Source of the DNA: Gynuella sunshinyii YC6258
GTDB lineage: Bacteria; Pseudomonadota; Gammaproteobacteria; Pseudomonadales; Natronospirillaceae
Assembly (NCBI RefSeq): GCF_000940805.1
Contig: NZ_CP007142.1
Span: 3,634,593-3,698,592 of the forward strand
Reading direction: 5' to 3'
DNA: 64,000 bases
The translations under genes were made by a program, and so were the position numbers. Below, piece after piece: positions 1-9,335 of the stretch (positions within the stretch are counted from its first letter, which is position 1; the number at the start of each line of letters is the position of its first letter). A model generated the notes under the pieces. The model worked only from the letters and a program-made list of their open reading frames with translations, did no database searches and had not been told where the DNA came from.

Positions 1-1
1 G

Positions 2-1900
2 CCGGCAGTGGGGAAGACAGATGAACGAACGCAGTTCCTGCTGTTTACTGATCCTTATTTAAACTTTCATCGTGTTATCGTTACCCGGGATGATGAGCCG
101 TTTGTGTCTGGTCTCTATGATCTCAGAACCCTGAAGGTTGCCTTGCAGGCGAATACGTCTCACCATGGTTATATTCTCGAAAACTCCGACATAGATCCGA
201 TGCTGTTTGATACATTGCAGGAATCATTGATGGCAGTATCGGGCGGGAAGGCAGATGCATTTGTGGGAAATGTGGCGTCTACAACCTATTGGATCAGAAA
301 GCTGAACCTGACTAACTTAAAAATTGCCGCGCCGGTTTCCTCGGATGTTCAAAGCCTTCATTTTGCAGTGCGTAAAGACTGGCCGGAATTGGTTTCAATT
401 TTACAAAAAGGTTTGGACAGTATCACTGATCAACAGCGTCAGGAGATATCAGAGAAGTGGCTGTCCTTTGACTATGATGCCACTATTGATTATACGCTGG
501 TCTGGCAGGTAGCCGCCGTATTTACTATTCTCGTTATTATTATCATGCTATGGAATATATTGCTGAATCGAACTGTTCGGCTACGGACTTCTCAGTTGGA
601 ATACACTGCCAATTATGATCAGCTGACGGCTTTGCCAAATCGATTTCTTATCCTGGACAGATTGACTCAACGTATTGCCGATGCGCGTCATAAACAAGAA
701 AAACTTGCAGTCATGTCTATTGATTTGGATGATTTCAAGAAAATCAATGATGCGCTTGGCCATCACGCCGGTGATGAGATTCTAAAGGAGTTTGCAATAC
801 GCCTGAAAAATGTATTGCCAGATAACCATTGTGCCGGTCGCCTGGGAGCGGATCAGTTCCTGGTGGTGCAAAGCTCGATCCATGAAGCCGCTGATTCTGC
901 TGCACTGGCCGAGAGAATAATTGCCGACATAAGCAAACAGTTTGAGACATCTTCTGAAGAGATATCGTTGACCGCCAGTTTAGGAATTGCGCTGTTTCCG
1001 GATGATGGTGCGTCTACCGAACTGCTGCTGAAGCATGCTGATACGGCAACCCATCATGCCAAAGAACACATGCGGGGCCGATATGCTTTTTACACAGAAA
1101 ATTTGAATCGTAGCGTGTCACGAAAGCTGGAGCTGGAACGATATATTCATGGAGCTTTGAAACGCAATGAGCTGGAGGTTTATTACCAGCCAAAGATAAA
1201 TGCCCGCAATCGTCGTATTGTCAGTTTTGAAGCCTTGGTGCGTTGGTGTAACAGTGAGTTGGGAATGGTGTCGCCAGCGGAGTTTGTACCTATTGCAGAA
1301 AAAAATGGCATGATTGAAAACATAGGTTTTTTTGTACTGAAAGAGGCCATGGCTACGCTGGCGCATTGGCAGTCACAGTATGATTCTGAACTGTCCATGG
1401 CGATTAATTTGTCACCGGTACAATTTCGGTCTGACGATCTCATCCAGGTGATTGAGTCGGTGATGTTGAATAACGGTCTGGATAGCAGGCACATTGAGTT
1501 TGAAATCACCGAAGGAGTCTTGTTGACGGATTATGAGGGTATTGAAGATAAACTGAGGAAGCTGAAAGCCTTGGGTATTACTCTGGCCATGGATGATTTC
1601 GGTACCGGGTATTCCTCTCTGAGTTATCTGCGTAAGTATAAATTTGACACACTTAAGATCGATAGAGAGTTTATTTCTGATTTGCCCACTGAAGAATCCG
1701 ATAGAAAGCTGGTGGCAGCAACGATTGCTATGGCGCACGAATTGGGAATGACGGTCGTCGCCGAAGGGGTGGAAACTGAACAGCAAGATGCCATCCTGGT
1801 ACAACAGGGCTGTGATTTACTGCAGGGTTGGTTGTTCAGCAAAGCGCTGCCCGCGGCCAAAATGACCGAGCTTTTAAAACAGCAATGCAGTTCCACCTGA
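2..1900 (+). CDS. Periplasmic-sensor GGDEF/EAL protein, c-di-GMP phosphodiesterase (5' partial)
   Basis: The frame is open to the left edge, so the N-terminus lies outside the window; the GTG at 8 is only the first possible start codon seen. Numbered from there, residues 1-155 look like a bacterial type 3 solute-binding sensor domain, 163-187 form one membrane helix, 200-365 are GGDEF and 375-625 EAL. The GGDEF signature is degenerate (GADQF, 280-284), so cyclase activity is unlikely. The EAL side keeps EAL (408-410), an NLSPVQF motif, DDFGTGYSSL, LKIDREFI and VVAEGVET, which are the usual metal and substrate motifs. I infer an inner-membrane c-di-GMP phosphodiesterase controlled by a periplasmic ligand, with the GGDEF part perhaps acting as a GTP sensor. 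It stands alone, convergent with the next operon. Confidence 0.88.
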   Translation, partial: PAVGKTDERTQFLLFTDPYLNFHRVIVTRDDEPFVSGLYDLRTLKVALQANTSHHGYILENSDIDPMLFDTLQESLMAVSGGKADAFVGNVASTTYWIRKLNLTNLKIAAPVSSDVQSLHFAVRKDWPELVSILQKGLDSITDQQRQEISEKWLSFDYDATIDYTLVWQVAAVFTILVIIIMLWNILLNRTVRLRTSQLEYTANYDQLTALPNRFLILDRLTQRIADARHKQEKLAVMSIDLDDFKKINDALGHHAGDEILKEFAIRLKNVLPDNHCAGRLGADQFLVVQSSIHEAADSAALAERIIADISKQFETSSEEISLTASLGIALFPDDGASTELLLKHADTATHHAKEHMRGRYAFYTENLNRSVSRKLELERYIHGALKRNELEVYYQPKINARNRRIVSFEALVRWCNSELGMVSPAEFVPIAEKNGMIENIGFFVLKEAMATLAHWQSQYDSELSMAINLSPVQFRSDDLIQVIESVMLNNGLDSRHIEFEITEGVLLTDYEGIEDKLRKLKALGITLAMDDFGTGYSSLSYLRKYKFDTLKIDREFISDLPTEESDRKLVAATIAMAHELGMTVVAEGVETEQQDAILVQQGCDLLQGWLFSKALPAAKMTELLKQQCSST

Positions 1901-1961
1901 TGGGAAACGTAACATAATTTCTGAACAAGACTGGTTAAGTCGCTCTGAGGTGATTTAGGAA

Positions 1962-2351
1962 TCAACTGCTGGAGGGAAAGAGTTCTTGCCAGCCGATGTT
2001 TTCCTTAAGGATGGATTGATTTTGTCTGTTCTTCAGTGTTGCTGAAACAGACCATCCTGATGAATGGCGATTGCCTTCCAGATAGATCGTATCTTTATTG
2101 TGAAACAGCATGGTCAGTAAAGGAGGAGGTATCATTTTTGTTTTCATGGTCAGGTTGATGCCAAACCAGCTCAGCAGCAGAACAACCCAGCGTCTGACAT
2201 ACCAGATTCTGAATGTCAGTCCGATGTTCTGACAAACCATATTATGCTGTACCACTGGATCGCGATGCCGGTAGTGAAGATATTCGATGTCCCGCAGCAG
2301 ATTTTGTAAGAGAACGCTCCAGAACAAGCGCTCTCTTGCTGAACGATCCAT
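1962..2351 (-). CDS. Hypothetical protein, third gene of the DUF2589 operon
   Basis: This 129-residue frame starts with an ATG that shares bases with the TGA of the upstream DUF2589 gene (TGATG), a typical sign of translational coupling. That overlap is the main reason to believe it. The protein is basic, with a hydrophobic stretch around residues 53-68 (WVVLLLSWFGINL) and a polar C-terminal half. I recognise no family. Similar small genes of unknown role often follow DUF2589 genes, so a linked role is an inference. It could also be an out-of-frame extension without function. Confidence 0.5.
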   Translation of the reverse strand: MDRSARERLFWSVLLQNLLRDIEYLHYRHRDPVVQHNMVCQNIGLTFRIWYVRRWVVLLLSWFGINLTMKTKMIPPPLLTMLFHNKDTIYLEGNRHSSGWSVSATLKNRQNQSILKENIGWQELFPSSS

Positions 2352-2872
2352 CAGTTACTTTTAGCCGTAATGGCATCGATGGCGGCATCAATGATGGTTT
2401 GCATACCCTTCGATGGACCACCTTTAGATGCAGTGACCGTGATGTTGAGTTTACCCCTTTCGCTGTTTGACGTCGTCGCCTTGTGGCTGGTGTTATAGCC
2501 GGCTTCAAGCTTGATATCCACGAATTTTGACAGGAATCCTGCTGAGCTGGCTGAGCCGGAGAGGGTGCCTGTTTTTTCGTCCGAAACATCCTGAATCGAA
2601 GAGACTTCGAAAGTAAATTCATTGACCAGCTGATCAATGGAGAAAAAAGGAATGTCCACCAATGCAACGGTGGGTATGCTCACGGAAATATTCTGTTTTG
2701 AGCCATCTGATGCTTCTTTGCTGAAGTTAAAGGTTTGATTGCCTTGTTTGATAAAATCACCAAGCAATTTGAGGTTAGCTTGAGAAAGTTCGACATGCGC
2801 CTGTGCAGCAGCATGCAGAGGTTCGCTGATCAGTTTCGCCAGCGGAAGATCATTCAGTGCTTGAGTCGCCAT
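2351..2872 (-). CDS. DUF2589 domain protein
   Basis: This 173-residue protein has no signal peptide. The N-terminal part (LAKLISEPLHAAAQAHVELS) is the characteristic start of DUF2589 proteins. It is followed by the hydrophobic segment IPTVALVDIPFFSIDQLVNEF and a beta-rich region of short basic and serine/threonine-rich strands. The function of DUF2589 is not established. The start has a strong AGGAG site a few bases upstream. It lies 17 bp after another DUF2589-like gene and overlaps the following small gene, so the three form a leftward operon. The two DUF2589 proteins may be related subunits of one assembly (inference). Confidence 0.75.
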   Translation of the reverse strand: MATQALNDLPLAKLISEPLHAAAQAHVELSQANLKLLGDFIKQGNQTFNFSKEASDGSKQNISVSIPTVALVDIPFFSIDQLVNEFTFEVSSIQDVSDEKTGTLSGSASSAGFLSKFVDIKLEAGYNTSHKATTSNSERGKLNITVTASKGGPSKGMQTIIDAAIDAITAKSN

Positions 2873-2889
2873 CTGTCGTCTCCTGTTGT

Positions 2890-3492
2890 TTATTTATCAA
2901 TGCCTACATCTGTAGCCATGCCAAAATCGCTGGCGGTTGCAATAAATTTTTTGAGTTCTGCTGGTAAATCCCCTTTACCAACTTTAAGGCGGATATCGAT
3001 CTTGGCACCATTGGTCGATTCATCGCCGATGGAACCTAACAAGTCAACGGGATTGTCCACCACATACCACGGACGGTTGGTTTCGCGGTATTTTTCGTCC
3101 ACTTTGGTTGCTTTTGCTTTCTGGCCCGATTCACTGAATTGTTTCTGGCTGCGATATTCATTAGCCAGTGTCATCGAGAATTGTACTTCCGCTTCTTCTA
3201 TCACCAATGGATTCAACGGCAGTGCTGCCAGTACCGGAATACTGACTTTATATTTTTTAAGGTTTCCCTGGGAGTCGTATTTTTCCTGAATATAATCGAA
3301 TCGGTACATGGTATCAGTGTTTTCTGATTGATCTGTCACATTACCGCTGTCATCAATTGCCTTGTGACCAAAGCCCATCTGAAAAATCAAATTCAGAAAA
3401 GAACGCGAAGCATGCACCTGTGCCTGGAGTATTGAATTGATTGGTGCGAGTACCGCCTGACTAAGTGTAAGACGGCTTTTATCATTAGCCAT
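2890..3492 (-). CDS. DUF2589-like protein, first gene of operon
   Basis: The frame is open further upstream to 3570, but I choose the ATG at 3492 (MANDKSRLTLSQAVLAPINS): it has a purine-rich AGGGAAA upstream, and from there the protein resembles its downstream neighbour. It is 200 residues long. The order is the same as in the neighbour: an N-terminal helix with LAPINSILQAQVHASRSFLN, then VSIPVLAALPLNPLVIEEAEVQFSMTL, then a charged region and a final beta segment ending near a glycine-rich KVGKGDLPAELKKF. Together they look like diverged paralogues. Function is unknown. A purely regulatory or scaffold role cannot be excluded. Confidence 0.7.
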   Translation of the reverse strand: MANDKSRLTLSQAVLAPINSILQAQVHASRSFLNLIFQMGFGHKAIDDSGNVTDQSENTDTMYRFDYIQEKYDSQGNLKKYKVSIPVLAALPLNPLVIEEAEVQFSMTLANEYRSQKQFSESGQKAKATKVDEKYRETNRPWYVVDNPVDLLGSIGDESTNGAKIDIRLKVGKGDLPAELKKFIATASDFGMATDVGIDK

Positions 3493-3873
3493 AGCAAATT
3501 TCCCTGATGTATCCAAACCTGAGTTAGCTGTTTGAGTTGGGCGGCAAAATACCTTTTTTGCTGCAACCAAAAAGTGCTGAAAGTTCAGCTATTATTGTCA
3601 TGCTTTGAGTGTAAGTTATTTCTGATATTTGTAAAATTTATTTATAATCAAAAGCAATATAAGTGCCATTGGAATGTAGTTTTAATCATTAATTAGGATG
3701 ATAATTGAACGGATTTTTTGAATCATTGAATGCGCTTAGCAAAATATTTGTATGGACGCTGCCTGATACTCTTAAAGCATCCGGCAATTTAATAAAGACA
3801 GCTATCACCATCGGCCTCAGCCCAGAAAAGCCAGGGGAAAATCTCATGTTTCGTACGACATTGCTGGTAATAC
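3493..3873. other. AT-rich intergenic region upstream of the DUF2589 operon
   Basis: About 380 bp, strongly AT-rich between 3590 and 3700. It must contain the leftward promoter of the DUF2589 operon, but I see no convincing -35/-10 pair or operator. A rightward 82-codon open frame (3705-3953) has no recognisable content and runs into the 3' end of the gene on the other strand, so I do not call it. Confidence 0.4.
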
Positions 3874-4953
3874 TCAAGAGAATGGTTTCAGAAATTTATC
3901 CGCCTGTTTTCGCCATTTCTCTATCTTATTTTTTTCAGGTTCAAAGGCTTTAAGTATATCGACAGAAATGAAGACGCTGGTTTGGCCCGCTCTATCTATC
4001 AATCCCAAAGAGTAAGCGTTACTGAAATGAAACATGGCTCCATGACCAATATCCCTGGAGCTGGCTTTATCGGAATACACAGAAACGATTGAAAGACCAC
4101 AGGGTATATTGCTGAAGCCGAAATGACAGCCGCGCCAACGATTGACACCCAGCCATTCCACCGACAGTGCCGCTTTGAGCTGTTCACCGTCAGCTGCTTG
4201 ATTTGCATATTCCATTACAACACCAGGATGAGCAACAAAATACTGTGTGTCAGGCGCTTTTTGAAAGGTCTGACTAATCAGCATCTTTCGGTTCATTTGT
4301 GCCGTTAACATACGATCCAACAGGGTTTGTGAACGAGCCTCATTAAAAAACTGATTCCAATCATCGCTGTATTCAAATGCAAGTTCAGCCATTTTTTGTG
4401 GTGTTACCCGTTCCATTTCATATTTATATGCGGACACTGCTTTTGCCCAGGCATCAAGGTACAGTTGGCAGGCGCTTTGCCCCTGAGCATTACATTGAAG
4501 TAAGCTTTCACACAGTGTTTCAAACTGACTGCTGTTTACGTTTATACGCTTCGATATTTTACCAATCAGTATCAGGTGATCAGGTGAATCAAAATCATCT
4601 GCAACGCTGAATCGAATATCCGGAAGTATTGTCATATTCTGTTGGCTTGTCTCACCGATGGGGAGCTCGCCTAATAATGCGCTGCTGAGCGCGACAAAGG
4701 AGTTGTTGTAATCTGACGGAAACGTAATATCCAGTTGCCTGGCGGATTCCATGATTGCAGTTTTCCAGTCTGCATATTCAGCAGAATTGAAAACAGAGGT
4801 ATATGAGTTTCCCTGAGTAAGCCTGCTTCCGAGTAGTGTGCTGTATTGGGTTATTCGGGGAGTCCAGTAATCCTTTGCGGCAGGCAGGCAGTTTTCAGCC
4901 TGTACACAGAAAGCCAAAAGAGTGAAACAAAACGCTAAAAAGACCGGTCTCAT
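3874..4953 (-). CDS. Secreted protein of unknown function, partner of the adjacent hydrolase
   Basis: 359 residues beginning with a clear Sec signal peptide (MRPVFLAFCFTLLAFCVQA, cleavage probably after VQA). The mature part has few recognisable motifs. It contains several cysteines (for example CESLLQCNAQGQSACQLY, and CHFGFSNIPCG) that suggest disulfide bonds and a periplasmic or extracellular site. Its ATG overlaps the TGA of the upstream hydrolase by four bases (ATGA), so the two are translationally coupled and likely work together. I recognise no family. A role as chaperone, inhibitor or partner of the hydrolase is an inference from the coupling only. Confidence 0.75.
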   Translation of the reverse strand: MRPVFLAFCFTLLAFCVQAENCLPAAKDYWTPRITQYSTLLGSRLTQGNSYTSVFNSAEYADWKTAIMESARQLDITFPSDYNNSFVALSSALLGELPIGETSQQNMTILPDIRFSVADDFDSPDHLILIGKISKRINVNSSQFETLCESLLQCNAQGQSACQLYLDAWAKAVSAYKYEMERVTPQKMAELAFEYSDDWNQFFNEARSQTLLDRMLTAQMNRKMLISQTFQKAPDTQYFVAHPGVVMEYANQAADGEQLKAALSVEWLGVNRWRGCHFGFSNIPCGLSIVSVYSDKASSRDIGHGAMFHFSNAYSLGLIDRAGQTSVFISVDILKAFEPEKNKIEKWRKQADKFLKPFS

Positions 4954-6041
4954 GGTGGTTTCCTACTGATCCATAGATGATTGAGTGTGTTGATGTACTC
5001 CTGATACTTTTTCACCATTTTCAGGAAGGTTTTAAAGTCACTCACAGACCCGATACTGTTTATAAAGGCTGTTATTTTCTGCGATTCATCCACCAGGTTT
5101 CGAACACTTGCATGGGCTTTTATGACTTCATCTCTCGACGGATTAAAGCTGCCTGCAGGCATGACTCTTTTTAAAAACCGATAAGAAACCAGAGGATCCG
5201 TGAGATATCCGGTCAGATCGTGTGGGTCAAGGGACTCGCCAATGTTTCGGGTGATAATGTTATGATAATAACTTTCATAGTCGTCAGGATGTACCCAGGC
5301 TTCGTCCGCTTGTGGATTAAAATGGAAAAAACGTGTGAACGGATCAAGTACATGATGAATGTTGTAATAGTGCAGGGTGCAACTATCGCCCCCGGTTCCG
5401 GGTTTGACTACCGTATCTTTCGGATCCGGAGAAGTGCGTATGGGATTGAGTAAATACATTAATCGGCTGACATTGGCGATCATCCATAAGCTGTCCAGCT
5501 TATGGGTAATGGTATCCAGTTTGAAATGGTGGCCATTGTTATCAGTGATGCCGCCAGTATAGGCTTTATGCAGAGTATCGATGATAGCATTGGTACCCAG
5601 AGAGTGACCAACGACATGAAAAGAAGCGTTACCTTTGGCTGCCATATGGGTACATAGCTCACTCAATACCCTGAGTCGTACAGATTCACCATGCAAGCTC
5701 GCATATAGCAATACATCCAGTGCCTGGGTGGTATAGAAATTGTCCTTGCCGATATCGGCTTCCAATTCGACAATATTTTCAATAAACAGACTGGGGAGGT
5801 TGGCAGCAGATTTAAAATACTCGCTGACCGGCTTATTGCTCTGAACAATTCGCTGCCGCTCCTGTTCAAAAATATCATCGTATACGATGGGTTTTATATC
5901 CACATAGTTTTCAAACTTACAGTTCTGAAACGTTGAATAGCGCTGAAGAGCCGTATTCGCTGCGTTTTCAACCAGCGTTCTAAGGCTCTCAGTCGTATGC
6001 TGTCCCATCCCGTGAGCGACGGCCAGTATTGAATCAGCCAT
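4950..6041 (-). CDS. Alpha/beta hydrolase (lipase/esterase-like), cytoplasmic form
   Basis: This 363-residue protein lacks a signal peptide. It begins with a beta strand and HGMGQH (residues 10-15), which fits an oxyanion-hole loop. GHSLG follows at 145-149 with the nucleophile Ser147, the classical lipase/esterase elbow. A catalytic His could be in one of several later His residues (for example HYYNIHHVLDP), but I cannot assign it. The start has a near-perfect AGGAGGT site. It is the first gene of a leftward pair with a secreted protein. The substrate is unknown. A type VI lipase-effector pair is conceivable but unsupported, since no PAAR, Hcp or VgrG is nearby. Confidence 0.72.
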   Translation of the reverse strand: MADSILAVAHGMGQHTTESLRTLVENAANTALQRYSTFQNCKFENYVDIKPIVYDDIFEQERQRIVQSNKPVSEYFKSAANLPSLFIENIVELEADIGKDNFYTTQALDVLLYASLHGESVRLRVLSELCTHMAAKGNASFHVVGHSLGTNAIIDTLHKAYTGGITDNNGHHFKLDTITHKLDSLWMIANVSRLMYLLNPIRTSPDPKDTVVKPGTGGDSCTLHYYNIHHVLDPFTRFFHFNPQADEAWVHPDDYESYYHNIITRNIGESLDPHDLTGYLTDPLVSYRFLKRVMPAGSFNPSRDEVIKAHASVRNLVDESQKITAFINSIGSVSDFKTFLKMVKKYQEYINTLNHLWISRKPP

Positions 6042-6794
6042 AAGGACCTCCTGCGTTCGATCATTGACTGAGAACCAGACATCTGTTGGATACTGGCTGT
6101 CAGTGGTTATCGTTACTATATAATTACCGGATCATGAGTAAAAGCATTTGCTTTTGTGAACAACTGAATGTGTCTGTGACAGGTATTTTTTGAAGAGGCA
6201 GCTCTGGGCGAATGATGGGAGAAACAGTTGGTTTTTTAACCAGAGGTTTGTTCTTTGGTTGGAATGGTCAACTAAATTCCTGGCAGGATAAAAAGAACGC
6301 TTTCGACTTTGAAGCTCAATCAGTTTATGTTCCCAAGCTAATGTTGCATGTGTCCCATGTTTGGTGCTGGTTTTTTGGATGATCTGTTTGTCCATATCTT
6401 TAGTGGCTTACATCCTGTTATTCCATCCCATCATCCTGCACTATTTTTTCGCCTGTTTTTAATAAGCAGGTCGAAAGAATTATATCTACGGTCATCAATC
6501 GAGATAACAAGATCGCACAACAATAATAAAAATCGCAATAAGTGGCTCAATCTTCAGGGGGCAGAATAGCTTTCTGATGAAACGTTAAACATGAGGCATT
6601 CACGGCAATACAAATAAGTTGCTGAGATACTCTGTACCCACAGGTCGGGACTAACGGTTCGTTTAACTGATCAGTTTTTAATTTAACAGTGAATTACCTG
6701 AAAACAACCTATTCCAGCAGTATTTTTGGAATGAGCTGCAAAATCGCTTTAATCCATTATTCCGTTAATCAACTGGATAAAGACAGGAAAAAAC
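6042..6794. other. Gene-free 750-bp region between the hydrolase and GH43 genes
   Basis: The two flanking genes diverge, so both promoters lie here. A leftward 87-codon frame (6132-6395) has no recognisable content and no good ribosome-binding site. The stretch 6500-6790 is AT-rich with several short A/T runs and may hold the GH43 promoter and regulatory sites, but no operator is clear enough to call. Confidence 0.4.
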
Positions 6795-8699
6795 ATGAAG
6801 CATATTAGACAAACAAAGCTATGGCAGTTAATCATAACCTGCGCCTTAACCGGGCTATTCTGTATGGCGCAGGCCACTACCTTTACTAACACGCTCAATA
6901 CCCAAAATGGGGCTGACCCGTGGATGGCATATTACGACGGATATTACTATCTGGCGAGTACCACCTGGACCAGCAAAATCTATATGAAACGAGCCCAAAC
7001 CATCGAGGGGTTGAAGACGGCAACGCCGGTTGAAATCTGGGATGGTGCAAAAGATGACCCGTCACGCTGCTGTAATATGTGGGCATTTGAATTCCGTTTA
7101 CTGGATGGACCAAATGGTAAACGCTGGTACTTTCACTACACTGCAGGCGTTTCCGAAAACCTGGATGGTCAACGCATGTATGTATTGGAAAGTGCCGGTC
7201 AGGATCCGATGGGGCCTTACACCTATAAGGCCAAGTTAAAAGACTCAAACGACGCCTGGGCTATTGATGGCAGTTACATGTTGTTAAATGATCGTCTCTA
7301 CTGGCTTTTTTCTGCCTGGGACGGTGCCTATCAGAAAATCTATATTGCTCCGATGAGTAACCCATGGACCATCAGCGGTGATCGTGTGCTGCTTAGTAAG
7401 CCGGAATACGATTGGGAAAAACAGGAAAACAATGTCAACGAAGGGCCAGTAGCACTGCAACACGATGGCAAAACCTTTATTACGTATTCAGCCAGCTTCT
7501 GTGATGGCCCAAACTACAAACTCGGTTTGCTGACATACAATGGTGGTGATCCGTTAAAAACCGGTTCATGGGACAAGAGTAGGGAACCAGTATTCCAGAG
7601 ATCCAATGAAAATGGTGTTTACGGTCCTGGACATAACGGTTTTTTTACCTCGCCGGACGGCACTGAAAATTGGATTGTGTACCATGCCCAGTCTGACGTT
7701 AATAACGGTTGTGACAGCAACCGCACAACACGCATACAGAAATTCACATGGAATAAGGACGGTACACCAAACTTCGGCATTCCTTTGCCTGTGACCGCAC
7801 AAATTCAAGTGCCTTCCGGCGAGCCCGGTGACAAAGGCTTTGTGGGTAGCCGCTTTGAGTCCTATAACTATCCTAACTATTTCGTCAGACATTATGACCT
7901 TCGCGGTAAAATGGAAGGGAACATCGCCCTGTTCGCCGATTCTCAATGGATCATGAAACCGGGCCTGGCTGATGCCAATGGTGTGTCGTTTGAGTCCGTC
8001 AACTTCCCTGGACGTTATCTGCGTCATGACGCCTTTGAATTGGTATTGTCTGAAGACGATAACTCCAAGCAGTTTACCAGTGAAGCCACGTTTTATCAGC
8101 GTGCAGGGTTAGCCGATGCGTCGCTGAGTTCATTTGAGTCCTATAATTTACCTGGCTACTTTATGCGCCATCAGGAGTTCCTGTTAAATCTGACCAAAAT
8201 CAGCTCCACTACAGATCAAGCCGACGCAACCTTCCGAATTACTGGTGAGAATGCCAGTGGTATTTTAAAAGATGGTATTTACTACATCAAAAATAACAAC
8301 AGTGGAAAATGTCTGCGTACATTGAATGGATCCAGTGCCAATGGTACGGGTATTGTGCAATACACCTGCGGCCAGAATAAATATGAACAGTGGCAGGTCA
8401 CTTCAATTGGTCTGCGCCAATATCACATCACGCAAGTATCCAGCGGTAAGTTGGCGGACATTACCGGAGGGTCGACACAAACCGGTGCTACCAACATTAT
8501 CTGGCCATACAATGGTGGTGAAAACCAGAAATGGCAGATTCTGGATCAGGGAGATGGTTACTATCATATCCATAATGTTCGCAGTGATCTGTTGCTGGAT
8601 ATCCAGGCCCGTTCATTGGAAGACAATGCTCAAAACATTCAATGGAGTGCCAATGGTGGTTTCAATCAGGACTGGGAGTTTATTCCGGTAGACGAGTAA
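6795..8699 (+). CDS. Secreted GH43 arabinan-degrading enzyme with CBM42 and CBM13
   Basis: 634 residues with a signal peptide (1-27, cleaved after MAQA). Residues 30-340 form a five-blade GH43 domain. The three catalytic acids fit Asp41 (GADPW, base), Asp158 (AIDGS, pKa modulator) and Glu216 (NEGPV, acid). Residues 350-485 form an AbfB-type domain (CBM42) with repeated SRFESYNYPNYFVRH-like blocks, known to bind arabinofuranose side chains. Residues 490-634 form a ricin-type beta-trefoil (CBM13) with three QxW motifs. The set points to exo-alpha-arabinofuranosidase or arabinanase action on arabinan or arabinoxylan outside the cell. The exact bond cleaved cannot be told by reading. It appears to be transcribed alone. 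Confidence 0.9.
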   Translation: MKHIRQTKLWQLIITCALTGLFCMAQATTFTNTLNTQNGADPWMAYYDGYYYLASTTWTSKIYMKRAQTIEGLKTATPVEIWDGAKDDPSRCCNMWAFEFRLLDGPNGKRWYFHYTAGVSENLDGQRMYVLESAGQDPMGPYTYKAKLKDSNDAWAIDGSYMLLNDRLYWLFSAWDGAYQKIYIAPMSNPWTISGDRVLLSKPEYDWEKQENNVNEGPVALQHDGKTFITYSASFCDGPNYKLGLLTYNGGDPLKTGSWDKSREPVFQRSNENGVYGPGHNGFFTSPDGTENWIVYHAQSDVNNGCDSNRTTRIQKFTWNKDGTPNFGIPLPVTAQIQVPSGEPGDKGFVGSRFESYNYPNYFVRHYDLRGKMEGNIALFADSQWIMKPGLADANGVSFESVNFPGRYLRHDAFELVLSEDDNSKQFTSEATFYQRAGLADASLSSFESYNLPGYFMRHQEFLLNLTKISSTTDQADATFRITGENASGILKDGIYYIKNNNSGKCLRTLNGSSANGTGIVQYTCGQNKYEQWQVTSIGLRQYHITQVSSGKLADITGGSTQTGATNIIWPYNGGENQKWQILDQGDGYYHIHNVRSDLLLDIQARSLEDNAQNIQWSANGGFNQDWEFIPVDE

Positions 8700-8738
8700 T
8701 ATGATAATCAAGTAGATGATGACTCTGCTTTATCAACC

Positions 8739-8770
8739 TTTCTCTCGTACTCATTCAGATACGAGAGAAA
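8739..8770. terminator. Stem-loop at convergent gene ends
   Basis: Perfect 11-bp inverted repeat (TTTCTCTCGTA / TACGAGAGAAA) around a 10-base loop, 40 bp after the GH43 stop. The T- and A-rich arm edges could serve as a bidirectional terminator for GH43 and the opposing membrane-protein gene, although a long U-run is missing. Confidence 0.55.
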
Positions 8771-8833
8771 ACTTATCCGAAACATAGAAAACCTCACTTT
8801 TGACGTAGCTCTGTTCAGCAAATTTTTTATTTT

Positions 8834-9253
8834 TCACATTTTTGCCAATGAGATCAGCAGTGAGAATGTTGTCCAAACGAAGGTGACCGCTATACCGAGA
8901 ACGCCCCATGTTTGTAATATCAGCAAGTCAAAAAAACGATCATAAATTATTTTCATTGTCGGTTTGAAACGTTTTAAGTACAGAAATTTGTCGCCCTCCG
9001 CCTGCAGGATTATCCCTGTAATGTCTTGGTTAAAAAGTAAACCAAATGCAACGGGTATCAAGAAAATAACCACCAGGAACAGTTTGATATTTGGTAGCAC
9101 TACTTTTTCCATAACATCCACCTTGCTTTTGTGTATCACGATGGTGATCATGAAAATAAAGACTGATAAATGCCGTATCCCTGGCATCCAAAGGTGGTTT
9201 TCTATGTGATCAGGTCTGGCTGATTGCAGATAAAAGACAAAGGCGGCAAGCAT
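8834..9253 (-). CDS. Small multi-pass membrane protein, unknown
   Basis: 139 residues with about four hydrophobic segments: the N-terminus to residue 10, HLSVFIFMITIVI (about 28-40), LFLVVIFLIPVAFGLLF (about 58-74), and a last helix near the C-terminus (WGVLGIAVTFVWTTFSLLISL). No family is recognised. It is the last gene of a leftward group behind the lytic transglycosylase and DUF350 genes, with an 82-bp gap, so it may share their cell-envelope role (inference). The start is uncertain because the frame has no strong ribosome-binding site. Confidence 0.6.
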   Translation of the reverse strand: MLAAFVFYLQSARPDHIENHLWMPGIRHLSVFIFMITIVIHKSKVDVMEKVVLPNIKLFLVVIFLIPVAFGLLFNQDITGIILQAEGDKFLYLKRFKPTMKIIYDRFFDLLILQTWGVLGIAVTFVWTTFSLLISLAKM

Positions 9254-9335
9254 TACTGGTACAAGCAGTACCAGCCAGGCCAGTGTTTTTGATCTTAGTG
9301 CTGTTCAGTGAGCAGGCTAAAAATATAAACAACCG

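Noticed and set aside
1118-1965. Several leftward frames opposite the GGDEF/EAL gene
   Set aside because: They are shadows of a strongly conserved rightward gene.
3705-3953. Rightward 82-codon frame
   Set aside because: It runs into the end of the opposite gene and has no recognised content.
6132-6395. Leftward 87-codon frame upstream of the GH43 gene
   Set aside because: No ribosome-binding site, no recognisable pattern, and placed in a region that should hold two promoters.
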